DNA from: Erythrobacteraceae bacterium CCH12-C2
Lineage (GTDB): Bacteria; Pseudomonadota; Alphaproteobacteria; Sphingomonadales; Sphingomonadaceae
Assembly (NCBI GenBank): GCA_001556995.1
Contig: LSKF01000107.1
Coordinates: 24,044 to 88,043 of the forward strand
Direction: 5' to 3'
DNA length: 64,000 bases
Both the position numbers and the translations under genes were made by a program. The notes beneath the pieces were generated by a model. The model ran no database searches, had not been told where the DNA came from, and worked only from the letters and a program-made list of their open reading frames with translations. Below are positions 51,732 to 60,100 of this stretch, in pieces (within the stretch, counting starts at the first letter, position 1; each line of letters starts with the position of its first letter).

Positions 51732-52514
51732 ATGACACATGGAATAGGTAAGCGCGCGGCTCTCTTAACTGGAATCTTGGTCCTTTCGCTTGGCACGGGC
51801 CAGCCCGTTCACACCACCACCGCCCAGTCTGAAACCGCCCCGCCCGCCGCCTGGAGCTATGACGGGCCGAACGGACCGGCGCATTGGGCCCATCTCTCCC
51901 CGGCCTATGCCGCCTGCACTCGTCAGGAACAGAGTCCGATCGACCTTACCGCCGCCGTTCCCGCCAAGCTCGGCGCGCTGGCGGTCGATTGGCGGCCGGT
52001 GCCGCTGCATGTCGTGCGCAACGGTCACGCGGTTGAGGCCGAGGCCAGCGATCCCGGCGCGGTCAACCACATCACGTTGGCGGGCGAGGATTATCGCATG
52101 GTGCAGTTTCACCTCCACCACCCGTCAGAGCACCGGATCAACGGCCGCAGCTTCCCGCTTGAAGTCCACTTTGTCCACCGCAGCGACCGCGGAGATTTGA
52201 CCGTGGTGGGCGTGGTGTTCGCGGAAGGGCCCGCCAATCCGGCGCTCGATCTGATGATCGACCACGCCCGCAGCGACGACGAATCCGACCGGGTGACGAT
52301 CGACCCTCGGATGCTGCTGCCTGCCCAGCGCAGCTTTTTTCGCTATGAAGGTTCGCTAACAACCCCGCCCTGTTCGGAGACAGTCAATTGGGTGGTGCTG
52401 ACCACGCCGATGACCGCCTCAGCCAAGCAGATTGCCGAGGTGACCGCGGTTTATGGCGACAATGCCCGCCCACTCCAGCCGCTGGGGCGCCGGTTCTTGT
52501 TGGTCAGCCAGTGA
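51732..52514 (+). CDS. Alpha-type carbonic anhydrase, periplasmic
   Basis: 260-residue carbonic anhydrase of the alpha class. A signal peptide (LLTGILVLSLGTGQPVHTTT region, cleavage near residue 30) directs it to the periplasm. Core motifs are HWAHLSPAYA and QSPIDL, and the zinc histidines are H127 and H129 (FHLHHPSEH) and H146 (EVHFVH). The C-terminal GSLTTPPCSETVNWV is conserved. It interconverts CO2 and bicarbonate outside the cytoplasm. ATG 51732 starts a proper signal sequence; upstream frame extension is unconserved. It is coupled to the porin gene by a GTGA overlap. Confidence 0.94.
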   Translation: MTHGIGKRAALLTGILVLSLGTGQPVHTTTAQSETAPPAAWSYDGPNGPAHWAHLSPAYAACTRQEQSPIDLTAAVPAKLGALAVDWRPVPLHVVRNGHAVEAEASDPGAVNHITLAGEDYRMVQFHLHHPSEHRINGRSFPLEVHFVHRSDRGDLTVVGVVFAEGPANPALDLMIDHARSDDESDRVTIDPRMLLPAQRSFFRYEGSLTTPPCSETVNWVVLTTPMTASAKQIAEVTAVYGDNARPLQPLGRRFLLVSQ

Positions 52515-53917
52515 CGCGAACGCGCCTGCCGGTCCTGTTGACCGTCACCGCAGTGGCAGTGTTGGCCGTGCCAGTGAACGCACAGGAGGCCGCGCCGGCG
52601 CAGACCGATACGACCGACCGCACGCAGGCGCTCGAAGCGCGGCTCGATGCGATGGAGCGCGAAATTGCCAGTCTTCGCGCCGAATTGGCGCAGGCCAAGG
52701 CCGTTGCTGCGTCCCCTGCGCCCGTCCCGGTCTCCCCTTGGGCTCACGTGGAAAGCGTCGCCACTTCCTCCACCGAACAGCGCCTTGCGGCGCTGGAAAA
52801 AAACGCCGAACTTGGCTTTCGTGTTGGCGCGACCCGGTTCAGCATCGGCGGCTACCTCAAAATTGATGCGCTAGTCTCAGACTATTCGGATGGCGACCCG
52901 ATCGCCAATGCGCTGATCAATGATTACTACAACCCGGGCCAGATTCCGGTCGGCGGGCGCGGGGATGGGGCGGAACTGACCACGAGCGTGCGCGAGACGA
53001 GGGTGGTGCTTCGCAGCGAGACTCCGTTGGCAGGGCAGACGTTGACGGGGCTGCTGGAGGTCGACTTCCTCGACACCCCGCTGATTGGCAACCAGCGGGT
53101 TTCCAACAGTTTTGTGCCGCGGGTGCGCCGCGCCTTCATCAATTGGAACAACCTCACGCTGGGGCAGGACTGGTCGACCTTCCAGAACGTCGCCGCGCTG
53201 CCGGAAAGGCTCGATTTCATCGGTCCAACCGAGGGCACTGTTTTCGAGCGCCAGCCGCTGATCCGCTGGCGCAGCGGCGGGCTAAGCGTCGCGCTGGAAA
53301 ACCCTGAGACCACTGTCACGGTCGCTGCCGCCAGCTTCGAGGCGGATGACGATGTCACCCCCGATCTGGTGCTGCGCTACGATCACCGCCTCGCCCATGG
53401 CAGCCTCGCGCTAGCCGCGATAGGCCGCTATCTGCGAGTGCAAGAGTTGGCGGCGGCCAATCCCGGCGGGGTTTCGGTGATCGAAGGCGATGCTTTCGGC
53501 TGGGGGGTGAGCGCTTCGGGCGTCCATGATTTCGGCCCCAACCACCTGAGCTGGATGGCCAATCTCGGCGAGGGGATCGGGCGCTATCTCGGCCTCAACA
53601 TCCGTGATGACGTGATCGCCACCTCCAGCGGCGGGATCGACGCGCCTTTCGTCGTTTCGGGCTTCGTCGCGCTACGCCACAGCTTTTCGCCACAGTGGCG
53701 GCTGATCGGGACCGGATCGGGCTATTACAGCGCGACACCCGACATGGCTGCACAAAGCCTGACCGCGAGCGTGTGGAGCGGCAATCTCGATCTGATCTAC
53801 AACCCGGTCCCCCCGCTCAGCTTGGGGATTGGATTTCGCTATGCCACCCGGGAGCTGGCCAATAGTGATGAAGGGAGCCTGCGCCGGCTCCAATTATCGG
53901 CCAAATATGATTATTGA
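52511..53917 (+). CDS. DcaP-like outer-membrane porin
   Basis: 468-residue porin. A signal peptide (RLPVLLTVTAVAVLAVPVNA) is followed by a coiled-coil (EARLDAMEREIASLRAELAQ), a short linker, and a beta-barrel with GGYLKIDALVSDYSDGD and DFLDTPLIGNQRVSN. The C-terminal strand ends in LQLSAKYDY, an aromatic end as needed for barrel assembly. This coiled-coil plus barrel plan matches DcaP/OprO-like trimeric porins for dicarboxylates or phosphate. GTG 52511 overlaps the carbonic anhydrase stop. Joint expression with carbonic anhydrase may serve bicarbonate or anion movement, which is a guess. Confidence 0.87.
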   Translation: MTRTRLPVLLTVTAVAVLAVPVNAQEAAPAQTDTTDRTQALEARLDAMEREIASLRAELAQAKAVAASPAPVPVSPWAHVESVATSSTEQRLAALEKNAELGFRVGATRFSIGGYLKIDALVSDYSDGDPIANALINDYYNPGQIPVGGRGDGAELTTSVRETRVVLRSETPLAGQTLTGLLEVDFLDTPLIGNQRVSNSFVPRVRRAFINWNNLTLGQDWSTFQNVAALPERLDFIGPTEGTVFERQPLIRWRSGGLSVALENPETTVTVAAASFEADDDVTPDLVLRYDHRLAHGSLALAAIGRYLRVQELAAANPGGVSVIEGDAFGWGVSASGVHDFGPNHLSWMANLGEGIGRYLGLNIRDDVIATSSGGIDAPFVVSGFVALRHSFSPQWRLIGTGSGYYSATPDMAAQSLTASVWSGNLDLIYNPVPPLSLGIGFRYATRELANSDEGSLRRLQLSAKYDY

Positions 53918-53950
53918 GTGCGGAAGTTAAACGCGCGGCATGCGATTGTC

Positions 53951-54559
53951 TCACGCCTCCAGCTCGATGTCCCAGTAGAGCCAGTCGCGCCACGTTTCGT
54001 GGAGGTAATTGGGCGGGAACAGCTTGCCGGCCTGCTGCAATTGCCAGCTCGTCGGACGGATCGGCGCCTGATGCAACGCCATCGCCGCCTGCTTTGGGGT
54101 GCGCCCGCCCTTCTTCATGTTGCAGGGCGCGCAGGCGGTGATGATGTTCTCCCACGTGGTGCGTCCGCCGAGGCGGCGGGGGATGACGTGGTCGAAGGTC
54201 AGGTGATCATGGCTGCCGCAATATTGGCATTGGAAGCGGTCGCGCAGGAACACGTTGAAGCGGGTGAAGGCGGGAAATTCGCTCTGTTTCACATATTGCC
54301 GCAGCGCGATCACGCTCGGGATTTTCATGTCGAGGCTGGGCGAATGGACCTCGCGGTCATAGCTTGCGACGATATCGACCCGGTCAAGGAACACCGCCTT
54401 GATCGCGGTCTGCCACGGCCACAGGCTCAGCGGATAGTAGGACAGCGGCGTATAATCGGCGTTGAGCACCAGCGCTGGACAAGCCGAAAGGTTGCGGGTC
54501 GGGTCTTCATCGACGCCGCGAAACTTCGCCACTTTCTCGATCAGTTCGGCGTTGAACAC
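53951..54559 (-). CDS. HNH endonuclease
   Basis: 202-residue HNH nuclease. A N-terminal part reads CPALVLNADYTPLSYYPLSL, and the nuclease core is FQCQYCGSHDHLTFDHVIPR then GGRTTWENIITACAPCNMKK with zinc cysteines. The family is common, monofunctional and of unclear role in alphaproteobacteria. The start is GTG 54559 preceded by GGGAGGA; the ORF extends further upstream to a TTG at 54601 but lacks a ribosome binding site there. It is divergent from gluQ across a palindromic intergenic region. Confidence 0.9.
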   Translation of the reverse strand: MFNAELIEKVAKFRGVDEDPTRNLSACPALVLNADYTPLSYYPLSLWPWQTAIKAVFLDRVDIVASYDREVHSPSLDMKIPSVIALRQYVKQSEFPAFTRFNVFLRDRFQCQYCGSHDHLTFDHVIPRRLGGRTTWENIITACAPCNMKKGGRTPKQAAMALHQAPIRPTSWQLQQAGKLFPPNYLHETWRDWLYWDIELEA

Positions 54560-54629
54560 GGTGCGCGTTCCTCCCTGATTGACTGGATCATGCCGTGCCA
54601 ACCAAAAGAGTCAAACCCGTTACAGGGTG

Positions 54630-54669
54630 GCTATCCACAGGCACAGCCTGTGGAATGCCTGTGGATAGC
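54630..54669. repeat. 14-bp perfect inverted repeat with DnaA-box-like ends
   Basis: GCTATCCACAGGCA (54630-54643) and its exact complement TGCCTGTGGATAGC (54656-54669) flank 12 bases that contain CCTGTGG again. The outer halves contain CTATCCACA, one base from the DnaA box TTATCCACA. It lies between the HNH nuclease and gluQ, whose genes diverge. It may bind DnaA or another regulator, or be a cruciform. Confidence 0.65.
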
Positions 54670-54702
54670 GCAAGGAAATGTCCTGTGGCATGGCGCTGAG
54701 CG

Positions 54703-55533
54703 ATGCCGAATTGCGCCGCCCAGACCACCCGCTTCGCGCCAAGCCCCAACGGCCCGCTGCATCTCGGCCATGCGCTCTCCGCCATTGTCGCGCATGATCT
54801 GGCCAAGGCGAGCGGGGGGCGGTACCTGCTGCGGATCGAGGATATCGACGGCCCGCGCTCGCGCCCCGAACTGGCGGAGGAATTCCGCCGCGACTTGGCA
54901 TGGTTAGGCTTGGAATGGGACGAAGTGCCCGCACAATCGACCCGGCTCGAAAGCTACGCCGCCGCTGCGGATACTCTCAAGGCGGGCGGCCTGCTCTACC
55001 CCTGCACCTGTACCCGCAGCGAAATTGCGGCCGCCGGTGCGCAGCAGGGTGCCGATGGTCTGATCTACCCCGGCACCTGCAAGCACCGTCCGCCAGACCC
55101 GGCGCGCGCCGCAGCATGGCGCCTCAATGCCGAAAAGGCGCTGGCGGAGACCGGGCCGCTAACGTGGGAGGATGCGCTGGCAGGACCGCAGACGGTTGAT
55201 CTGTCCGCCCTTGGCGATGTCGTGCTGGTAAGGAAGGACTTGCCCGCCAGCTATCACCTCGCGGTGACGCTCGATGACGCCGCGGACGGGGTGACGCTGG
55301 TGACCCGCGGGGCCGATCTGTTCGCCGCCACTCACGTCCACCGCACCCTGCAAGCCTTGCTCGGGTTGACGGTGCCGCGCTGGCATCACCATGCCCTGCT
55401 GACCGACGAATCCGGCCAGAAACTCGCCAAGAGCCGCGGGTCGCCTGCGCTCGCCGCTCGGCGTCAGGCAGGGGAGGATGGGCTGCGGCTTGCCGAACAA
55501 CTGCGCTTGCAACATTTGCCGCTTGGAACCTGA
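54703..55533 (+). CDS. gluQ: Glutamyl-Q tRNA(Asp) synthetase
   Basis: 276-residue GluRS paralogue without the anticodon domain that attaches glutamate to the queuosine base of tRNA-Asp. The class I HIGH motif is PNGPLHLGHA at 15-24, with zinc-binding cysteines in PCTCTRSE and YPGTC. The KMSKS-like loop is KLAKSRG near residue 245. Its size (about 280-300) separates it from GltX (about 470). The window also holds queC, so both the base and its modification are supported. The gene is divergent from the HNH nuclease. Confidence 0.93.
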   Translation: MPNCAAQTTRFAPSPNGPLHLGHALSAIVAHDLAKASGGRYLLRIEDIDGPRSRPELAEEFRRDLAWLGLEWDEVPAQSTRLESYAAAADTLKAGGLLYPCTCTRSEIAAAGAQQGADGLIYPGTCKHRPPDPARAAAWRLNAEKALAETGPLTWEDALAGPQTVDLSALGDVVLVRKDLPASYHLAVTLDDAADGVTLVTRGADLFAATHVHRTLQALLGLTVPRWHHHALLTDESGQKLAKSRGSPALAARRQAGEDGLRLAEQLRLQHLPLGT

Positions 55534-55549
55534 CGCGCCCCGGTCCATT

Positions 55550-55789
55550 ATGACTGACATGAACTATGTCCTTGTGCCCGTGCTGCTTGTCCTGATGGGG
55601 CTGGTCGCTTTTTCGCTGATCCGCGGGATCATCGCGTTCCTGAAAACCACCAAGATCGATCTGGAGACGGGCGAGAGCCAGACTGCGACCGATATGCAGC
55701 TCGCTCAGAACAAGGCGATGTTCGCGCGGATCAAGTATCAGGCGCTTGCGATCGTGGTGGTGGCGATCATTCTGGCGGTCTCGCGCTAA
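55550..55789 (+). CDS. HIG1-domain twin-transmembrane protein
   Basis: 79-residue membrane protein with two helices (about 5-23 and 60-77) and the linker RGIIAFLKTTKIDLETGESQ then QNKAMFARIKYQALAIVVVA. This is the HIG_1_N pattern, known from mitochondrial hypoxia-induced proteins that bind cytochrome oxidase and frequent in alphaproteobacteria. It may associate with respiratory complexes. ATG 55550 is 16 bases after the gluQ stop. It is followed 12 bases later by the PduO-type gene. Confidence 0.85.
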   Translation: MTDMNYVLVPVLLVLMGLVAFSLIRGIIAFLKTTKIDLETGESQTATDMQLAQNKAMFARIKYQALAIVVVAIILAVSR

Positions 55790-55801
55790 GCCTTCTGCCC
55801 G

Positions 55802-56371
55802 ATGGTCAAGCTGAACCGCATCTACACCCGCACCGGGGATGATGGGACGACGGGCCTCGTCGATGGCTCGCGCTGCCCGAAATATGCTGCCCGCATCCAT
55901 GCGATGGGGCTGGTCGACGAGGCCAACAGCGCAATCGGTCTCGCCATCTGCGCATTGTCAGACGAGGCTGAGCGGGCGCTGCTGACGCGGGTGCAGAACG
56001 ATTTGTTCGACCTCGGTGCCGATCTCGCGACTCCGGGTGAGGATTTTGCCCCGTCGGAGATGGTGCTGCGAATCGTGCCCGCGCAGGCGAGCTGGATCGA
56101 GGCGCAGATCGATTCGCTCAATGAACGGCTCGAACCGCTCACAAGTTTTATCCTGCCCGGCGGGAGCGAGGCGGCGGCGCGGGTCCATGTCGCCCGCGCG
56201 ACCACCCGCGCGGCTGAGCGGGCGATGGTTGCGCTCGCGGCTGAGGTTCCAGTGAACCCGGCGGCGCTCGCCTATATCAACCGCCTGTCCGACCTGCTGT
56301 TTGTTCTCGCGCGAGTAGTGAATGATGATGGCCGGGCGGATGTGAAGTGGGTTCCCGGCGCTAACCGCTAG
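55802..56371 (+). CDS. Cob(I)alamin adenosyltransferase, PduO type
   Basis: 189-residue trimeric ATP:corrinoid adenosyltransferase, making adenosylcobalamin. The ATP motif IYTRTGDDGTTGLVDGSRC is at about 6-24. A conserved RIHAMGLVDEANSAIGLA follows. The C-terminal INRLSDLLFVLAR carries the corrinoid contact residues. It fits PduO, as opposed to CobA-type enzymes with a Walker A loop. Placed after the HIG1 gene by 12 bases; 3-hydroxybutyryl-CoA dehydrogenase follows. No other cobalamin gene is near. Confidence 0.93.
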   Translation: MVKLNRIYTRTGDDGTTGLVDGSRCPKYAARIHAMGLVDEANSAIGLAICALSDEAERALLTRVQNDLFDLGADLATPGEDFAPSEMVLRIVPAQASWIEAQIDSLNERLEPLTSFILPGGSEAAARVHVARATTRAAERAMVALAAEVPVNPAALAYINRLSDLLFVLARVVNDDGRADVKWVPGANR

Positions 56372-56431
56372 TCACGGCGCGGCATCCCCGCTAGGGCGGC
56401 GGTCTTGCTGCACTTGCGAAGGATAGCCCTC

Positions 56432-57301
56432 ATGCGCAACATCGCCGTCATCGGCGCCGGTCAGATGGGAACCGGCATTGCTCAGACCGTCGCCGCTCAT
56501 GGCATGAATGTCATGCTGGCCGATGTCGACTTGCCCCGCGCCGAAGCGGGCAAGAGCAATGTCGAGGCGGCGCTGGTGAAGCTGATGGGGCGCGGCAAGA
56601 TCGAGGCCGCCGCCGCCGAAGCGCTGCTCGCCCGGATCACCCCGGTCGCCGACTACGCTCCCTTTGCAGAAGCCGACCTCATCATCGAGGCCGCGACCGA
56701 GCGCGAGGAGATCAAGAACGCGATTTTCGACAAGGCCGGCAAGGTGCTGAACGCGGGCGCGATCATGGCGTCGAACACCTCATCGATCCCGATCACCCGC
56801 ATGGCCAACCACTCGCCCGATCCAGCGCGCTTCATCGGGCTGCACTTCTTCAATCCGGTGCCGGTGATGGGCCTGATCGAGGTCATCCCCGGTCTCGCCA
56901 CCGCGCAGGCGACCACCGATGCTGTAACCGCCTTTGCGCGCGGGCTGGGCAAGGAAGTGGTGCTGAGCCAGGACGAGCCCGGTTTCGTCGTCAACCGCAT
57001 CCTGCTGCCGATGATCAACGAGGCGGTGTTTGTACTCGGCCAGTCGACCGCCGGAATCGAGGACATCGACAAGGGCTGCCGGCTTGGCCTCAACCACCCG
57101 ATGGGGCCGCTGCAACTGGCGGATTTCGTCGGGCTCGACACCTGCCTCGACATCATCAACGTGCTCTACACCACCACTCGCGACAGCAAATATCGACCCG
57201 CGCCGCTGCTGGTGAAGTATGTCGAGGCCGGCTGGCTGGGGCGCAAGACTGGTCGCGGGTTCTATGATTACACCGGCGAGGTTCCGGTCCCGACCCGTTG
57301 A
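56432..57301 (+). CDS. 3-hydroxybutyryl-CoA dehydrogenase
   Basis: 289-residue NAD(P)-dependent 3-hydroxyacyl-CoA dehydrogenase. The dinucleotide motif GAGQMGTG is at residues 8-15. Catalytic histidine lies in FIGLHFFNPVPVMGLIEVIP, and the C-terminal domain shows DEPGFVVNRILLPMINEA, typical of HbdA/PaaH. It interconverts acetoacetyl-CoA and 3-hydroxybutyryl-CoA. ATG 56432 has an AAGGA ribosome binding site; an upstream start at 56405 is less supported. It is convergent with mutS, ending 14 bases before the mutS stop. Confidence 0.94.
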   Translation: MRNIAVIGAGQMGTGIAQTVAAHGMNVMLADVDLPRAEAGKSNVEAALVKLMGRGKIEAAAAEALLARITPVADYAPFAEADLIIEAATEREEIKNAIFDKAGKVLNAGAIMASNTSSIPITRMANHSPDPARFIGLHFFNPVPVMGLIEVIPGLATAQATTDAVTAFARGLGKEVVLSQDEPGFVVNRILLPMINEAVFVLGQSTAGIEDIDKGCRLGLNHPMGPLQLADFVGLDTCLDIINVLYTTTRDSKYRPAPLLVKYVEAGWLGRKTGRGFYDYTGEVPVPTR

Positions 57302-57314
57302 GGCAGGCTGCGTT

Positions 57315-59954
57315 TCAGCGCTTGGCTTGGGGCAGTCCACGCTTCCATTCGTAGAGCAGATCGAGCGCCTCGCGCGGGGTCAGCGCATCGAGATCGGCCG
57401 CGCGTAAGGCTTCGGCCAGTGCCTGTTCCGGCGTTGCTTTGGGTTCGGGCCGAATCGCGGCGAAAAGTGGCAGATCGCCCAGTCCGGCGGCAATTCCGCC
57501 GGTTGCTTCGCGGGTCGCTTCGAGTTTTTCGAGCACGGCCTTGGCCCGGTCCACAACGGGCGCTGGCACACCCGCGAGGCGGGCCACCGCCAGGCCATAG
57601 GAGCGATCCGCCGGACCTTCGGCGAGTTCGTGCAGCAGCACCAGATCGCCCTGCCATTCGCGCGCGCGGACGTGGTGGAGCGAGAGCGCCTCGCAGGTCT
57701 CCGCCAGACGCGCAAGTTCATGATAATGCGTGGCAAAAAGACAGCGGCAGAGGATCTGGGAATGCACCGCCTCGGCCACCGCCCAGGCCAGCGCGAGGCC
57801 ATCATAGGTCGAGGTGCCGCGCCCAACTTCGTCGAGGATCACGAAGCTGCGGGGCGTCGCCTGCGCCAGAATTGCCGCGGTCTCGACCATTTCCACCATG
57901 AAGGTCGAACGCCCGCGCGCGAGGTTATCAGCCGCGCCGACGCGGCTGAACAACCTGTCAACGAGGCCGATACGCGCCGCCGATGCGGGTACAAAGACCC
58001 CCGCTTGCGCCAACAACACGATGAGGGCGTTCTGACGCAGGAAGGTCGACTTGCCGCCCATGTTCGGGCCGCCGATCAGCCACAGCCGGTCGTCCGTCTC
58101 CAACATGCAGTCATTGGCCACAAACCGCTCGCCAGCCTTTGCCAGCGCCGCCTCGACCACGGGGTGCCGTCCGGCGGTGATGACCAAGCCGGGTTCTTCG
58201 GTGATGGCGGGGCGGCACCAGTCTCCCTCCGCCGCGCGCTCGGCGTTGCCTGCGCCGACATCCAGCCGGGCCAGCGCTGCGGCGGTGGCGGCGATGGCCT
58301 CGCGGGCATCGACGACGGCGGCGACTAGCTCCTCGAAATGCGCCTCTTCTGCCGCCAGCGCATGGCCCCCGGCTTCGGCGATGCGGGCCGCTTCTGCGTG
58401 CAGTTTCAGCGAGTTGAACCGCACCGCGCCGGCCATCGTCTGGCGATGTGTGAAGCCGCTATCGGGCGCCATCAAGGTATCGGCGTGACGCGCGCTGACT
58501 TCGATGAAATAGCCCAGCACCCCGTTGTGGCGAATCTTGAGCGTCGCGATCCCGGTTTCCTCGCGGTAGCGCGCCTCCATCGCGGCGATGGCCCGGCGGG
58601 CATCGCCCGACGTGGCACGCAATTCATCGAGCGCGGCATCATAGCCATCGGCGATGTACCCGCCGCCCGACCGCTCGGTCGGCGGCGAGGGCACCAGCGC
58701 GCGCGCCAGCCAGTCGGTCAGCGCGCCGTGACCAGTCAGCTTTGCCAGCACCTCGTTCAGCAGCGCGGGACGATCAGGCGCGCCGCTCAGCCAGTGGTGC
58801 AGGCGAGCCGCTTCACTGAGGCCATCGCGCAGCTGGCCGAGATCGCGCGGGGATCCGCGCCCCGCCACCACCCGCCCAAGCGCGCGGCCGAGATCAGGAA
58901 TGGCGCGTAGAATGTCCCGCAACTGCGCTCGCTCGATCGGGCGGTCGCGCCAGAATTGCACCAATGCGAGCCGCGCCTCGATGGCGGCGACGTCAAGCAG
59001 GGGCGCGGAAAGATCCTCGGCCAGCAGCCGCGAGCCCGCGCCGGTCACGCAGCGGTCGACCGCGCCGATCAAGCTGCCAGCACGCCCCCCTGTGGTGCTT
59101 TCGAGGATTTCGAGGCTCGCCCGGGTCGCCGCGTCCATCGCCATCCCCGCCTCGGCCGCGCGTGCCACGGGGGGAAGCAGCAGTGGCAGGCTCCCGCGCC
59201 CGACATGGTCGAGATAGGCAATCAGCCCCCCGGCAGCCGCCAGCATCGTGCGGGAGAAATCACCAAAGGCGTCTAGCGTCGCCACCCCATGCAACGCCTT
59301 CAGCCGCTCGGCCCCGGCATCACTAGCAAAAGTCGAGCGCGGGCGGATAATCGCTTCGTCTGGGCCATGTTGCCAATCTTCGGGCACCACCATTTCGCTA
59401 GGGTTGAGCCGAGCCAGCGTCGCACCCAGCGCTTCCGGCGCGCATTCCTCCAGCACCATGGCGCCGGTCGAAACATCGCAGGCCGCGATGCCAATACTGC
59501 CTCTCAGCTCTGCCAGCGCCGCGAGCACATTCGCCCGGCGCGGTTCGAGCAGGGCTTCCTCGGTCAGCGTCCCGGCCGTCACCAGCCGCACGATGGCGCG
59601 GCCCACCAGCACCTTAGACGACGGCGTGCCCTCCCGCTTGGCCCGTGCCTTGGCCTCATCCGGGGTTTCGACCTGCTCAGCAATCGCCACCCGGCAGCCC
59701 GCCTTGATCAACCGCGCCAGATAGCTCTCTGCCGAATGCACCGGCACCCCGCACATCGGGATCGGCGCGCCGCCATGCTCACCCCGGGTGGTCAGCGCGA
59801 TATCGAGGATCGCGGCGGCGCGCTTGGCATCCTCGAAAAATAGCTCGAAGAAATCGCCCATCCGGTAGAACAGCAGCGCATCGCCCGCCTCTTCCCGCAG
59901 GCGCAGATACTGCGCCATCATCGGGGTGGGTTTCGGATCGTCGCTCGCGGCCAT
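57315..59954 (-). CDS. mutS: DNA mismatch repair protein MutS
   Basis: 879-residue MutS. The N-terminal mismatch-contact F-x-E lies in LLFYRMGDFFELFFED (about 35-47). The connector, lever and clamp domains follow. The C-terminal ABC-type ATPase has Walker A GGPNMGGKSTFLRQ and the signature GRGTSTYDGLALAWA near residue 720. Length is near the usual 850-890. It recognises mispairs and recruits MutL. The start ATG 59954 gives the common alphaproteobacterial N-terminus (TPMMAQYLRLREEAGD). It is divergent from maeB across 146 bases with no other gene. Confidence 0.97.
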   Translation of the reverse strand: MAASDDPKPTPMMAQYLRLREEAGDALLFYRMGDFFELFFEDAKRAAAILDIALTTRGEHGGAPIPMCGVPVHSAESYLARLIKAGCRVAIAEQVETPDEAKARAKREGTPSSKVLVGRAIVRLVTAGTLTEEALLEPRRANVLAALAELRGSIGIAACDVSTGAMVLEECAPEALGATLARLNPSEMVVPEDWQHGPDEAIIRPRSTFASDAGAERLKALHGVATLDAFGDFSRTMLAAAGGLIAYLDHVGRGSLPLLLPPVARAAEAGMAMDAATRASLEILESTTGGRAGSLIGAVDRCVTGAGSRLLAEDLSAPLLDVAAIEARLALVQFWRDRPIERAQLRDILRAIPDLGRALGRVVAGRGSPRDLGQLRDGLSEAARLHHWLSGAPDRPALLNEVLAKLTGHGALTDWLARALVPSPPTERSGGGYIADGYDAALDELRATSGDARRAIAAMEARYREETGIATLKIRHNGVLGYFIEVSARHADTLMAPDSGFTHRQTMAGAVRFNSLKLHAEAARIAEAGGHALAAEEAHFEELVAAVVDAREAIAATAAALARLDVGAGNAERAAEGDWCRPAITEEPGLVITAGRHPVVEAALAKAGERFVANDCMLETDDRLWLIGGPNMGGKSTFLRQNALIVLLAQAGVFVPASAARIGLVDRLFSRVGAADNLARGRSTFMVEMVETAAILAQATPRSFVILDEVGRGTSTYDGLALAWAVAEAVHSQILCRCLFATHYHELARLAETCEALSLHHVRAREWQGDLVLLHELAEGPADRSYGLAVARLAGVPAPVVDRAKAVLEKLEATREATGGIAAGLGDLPLFAAIRPEPKATPEQALAEALRAADLDALTPREALDLLYEWKRGLPQAKR

Positions 59955-60100
59955 AGCTGTCGCCTAGCGCGGGCCGGCCCGATTCGGAAATCTTGTCAGT
60001 TGCAGCTTTCCCCCGACCCCTTGCGATTTCCGGCCTATCGCATCAGCTCGCGCGACGCTAAGCGCCAAGCGACGTTACGGACTGCACAAGGGATCAGCAC

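Noticed and set aside
54600-54702. Replication origin based on DnaA-like boxes
   Set aside because: Only two or three imperfect boxes, no AT-rich unwinding region and no dnaA, parA or gidA nearby.
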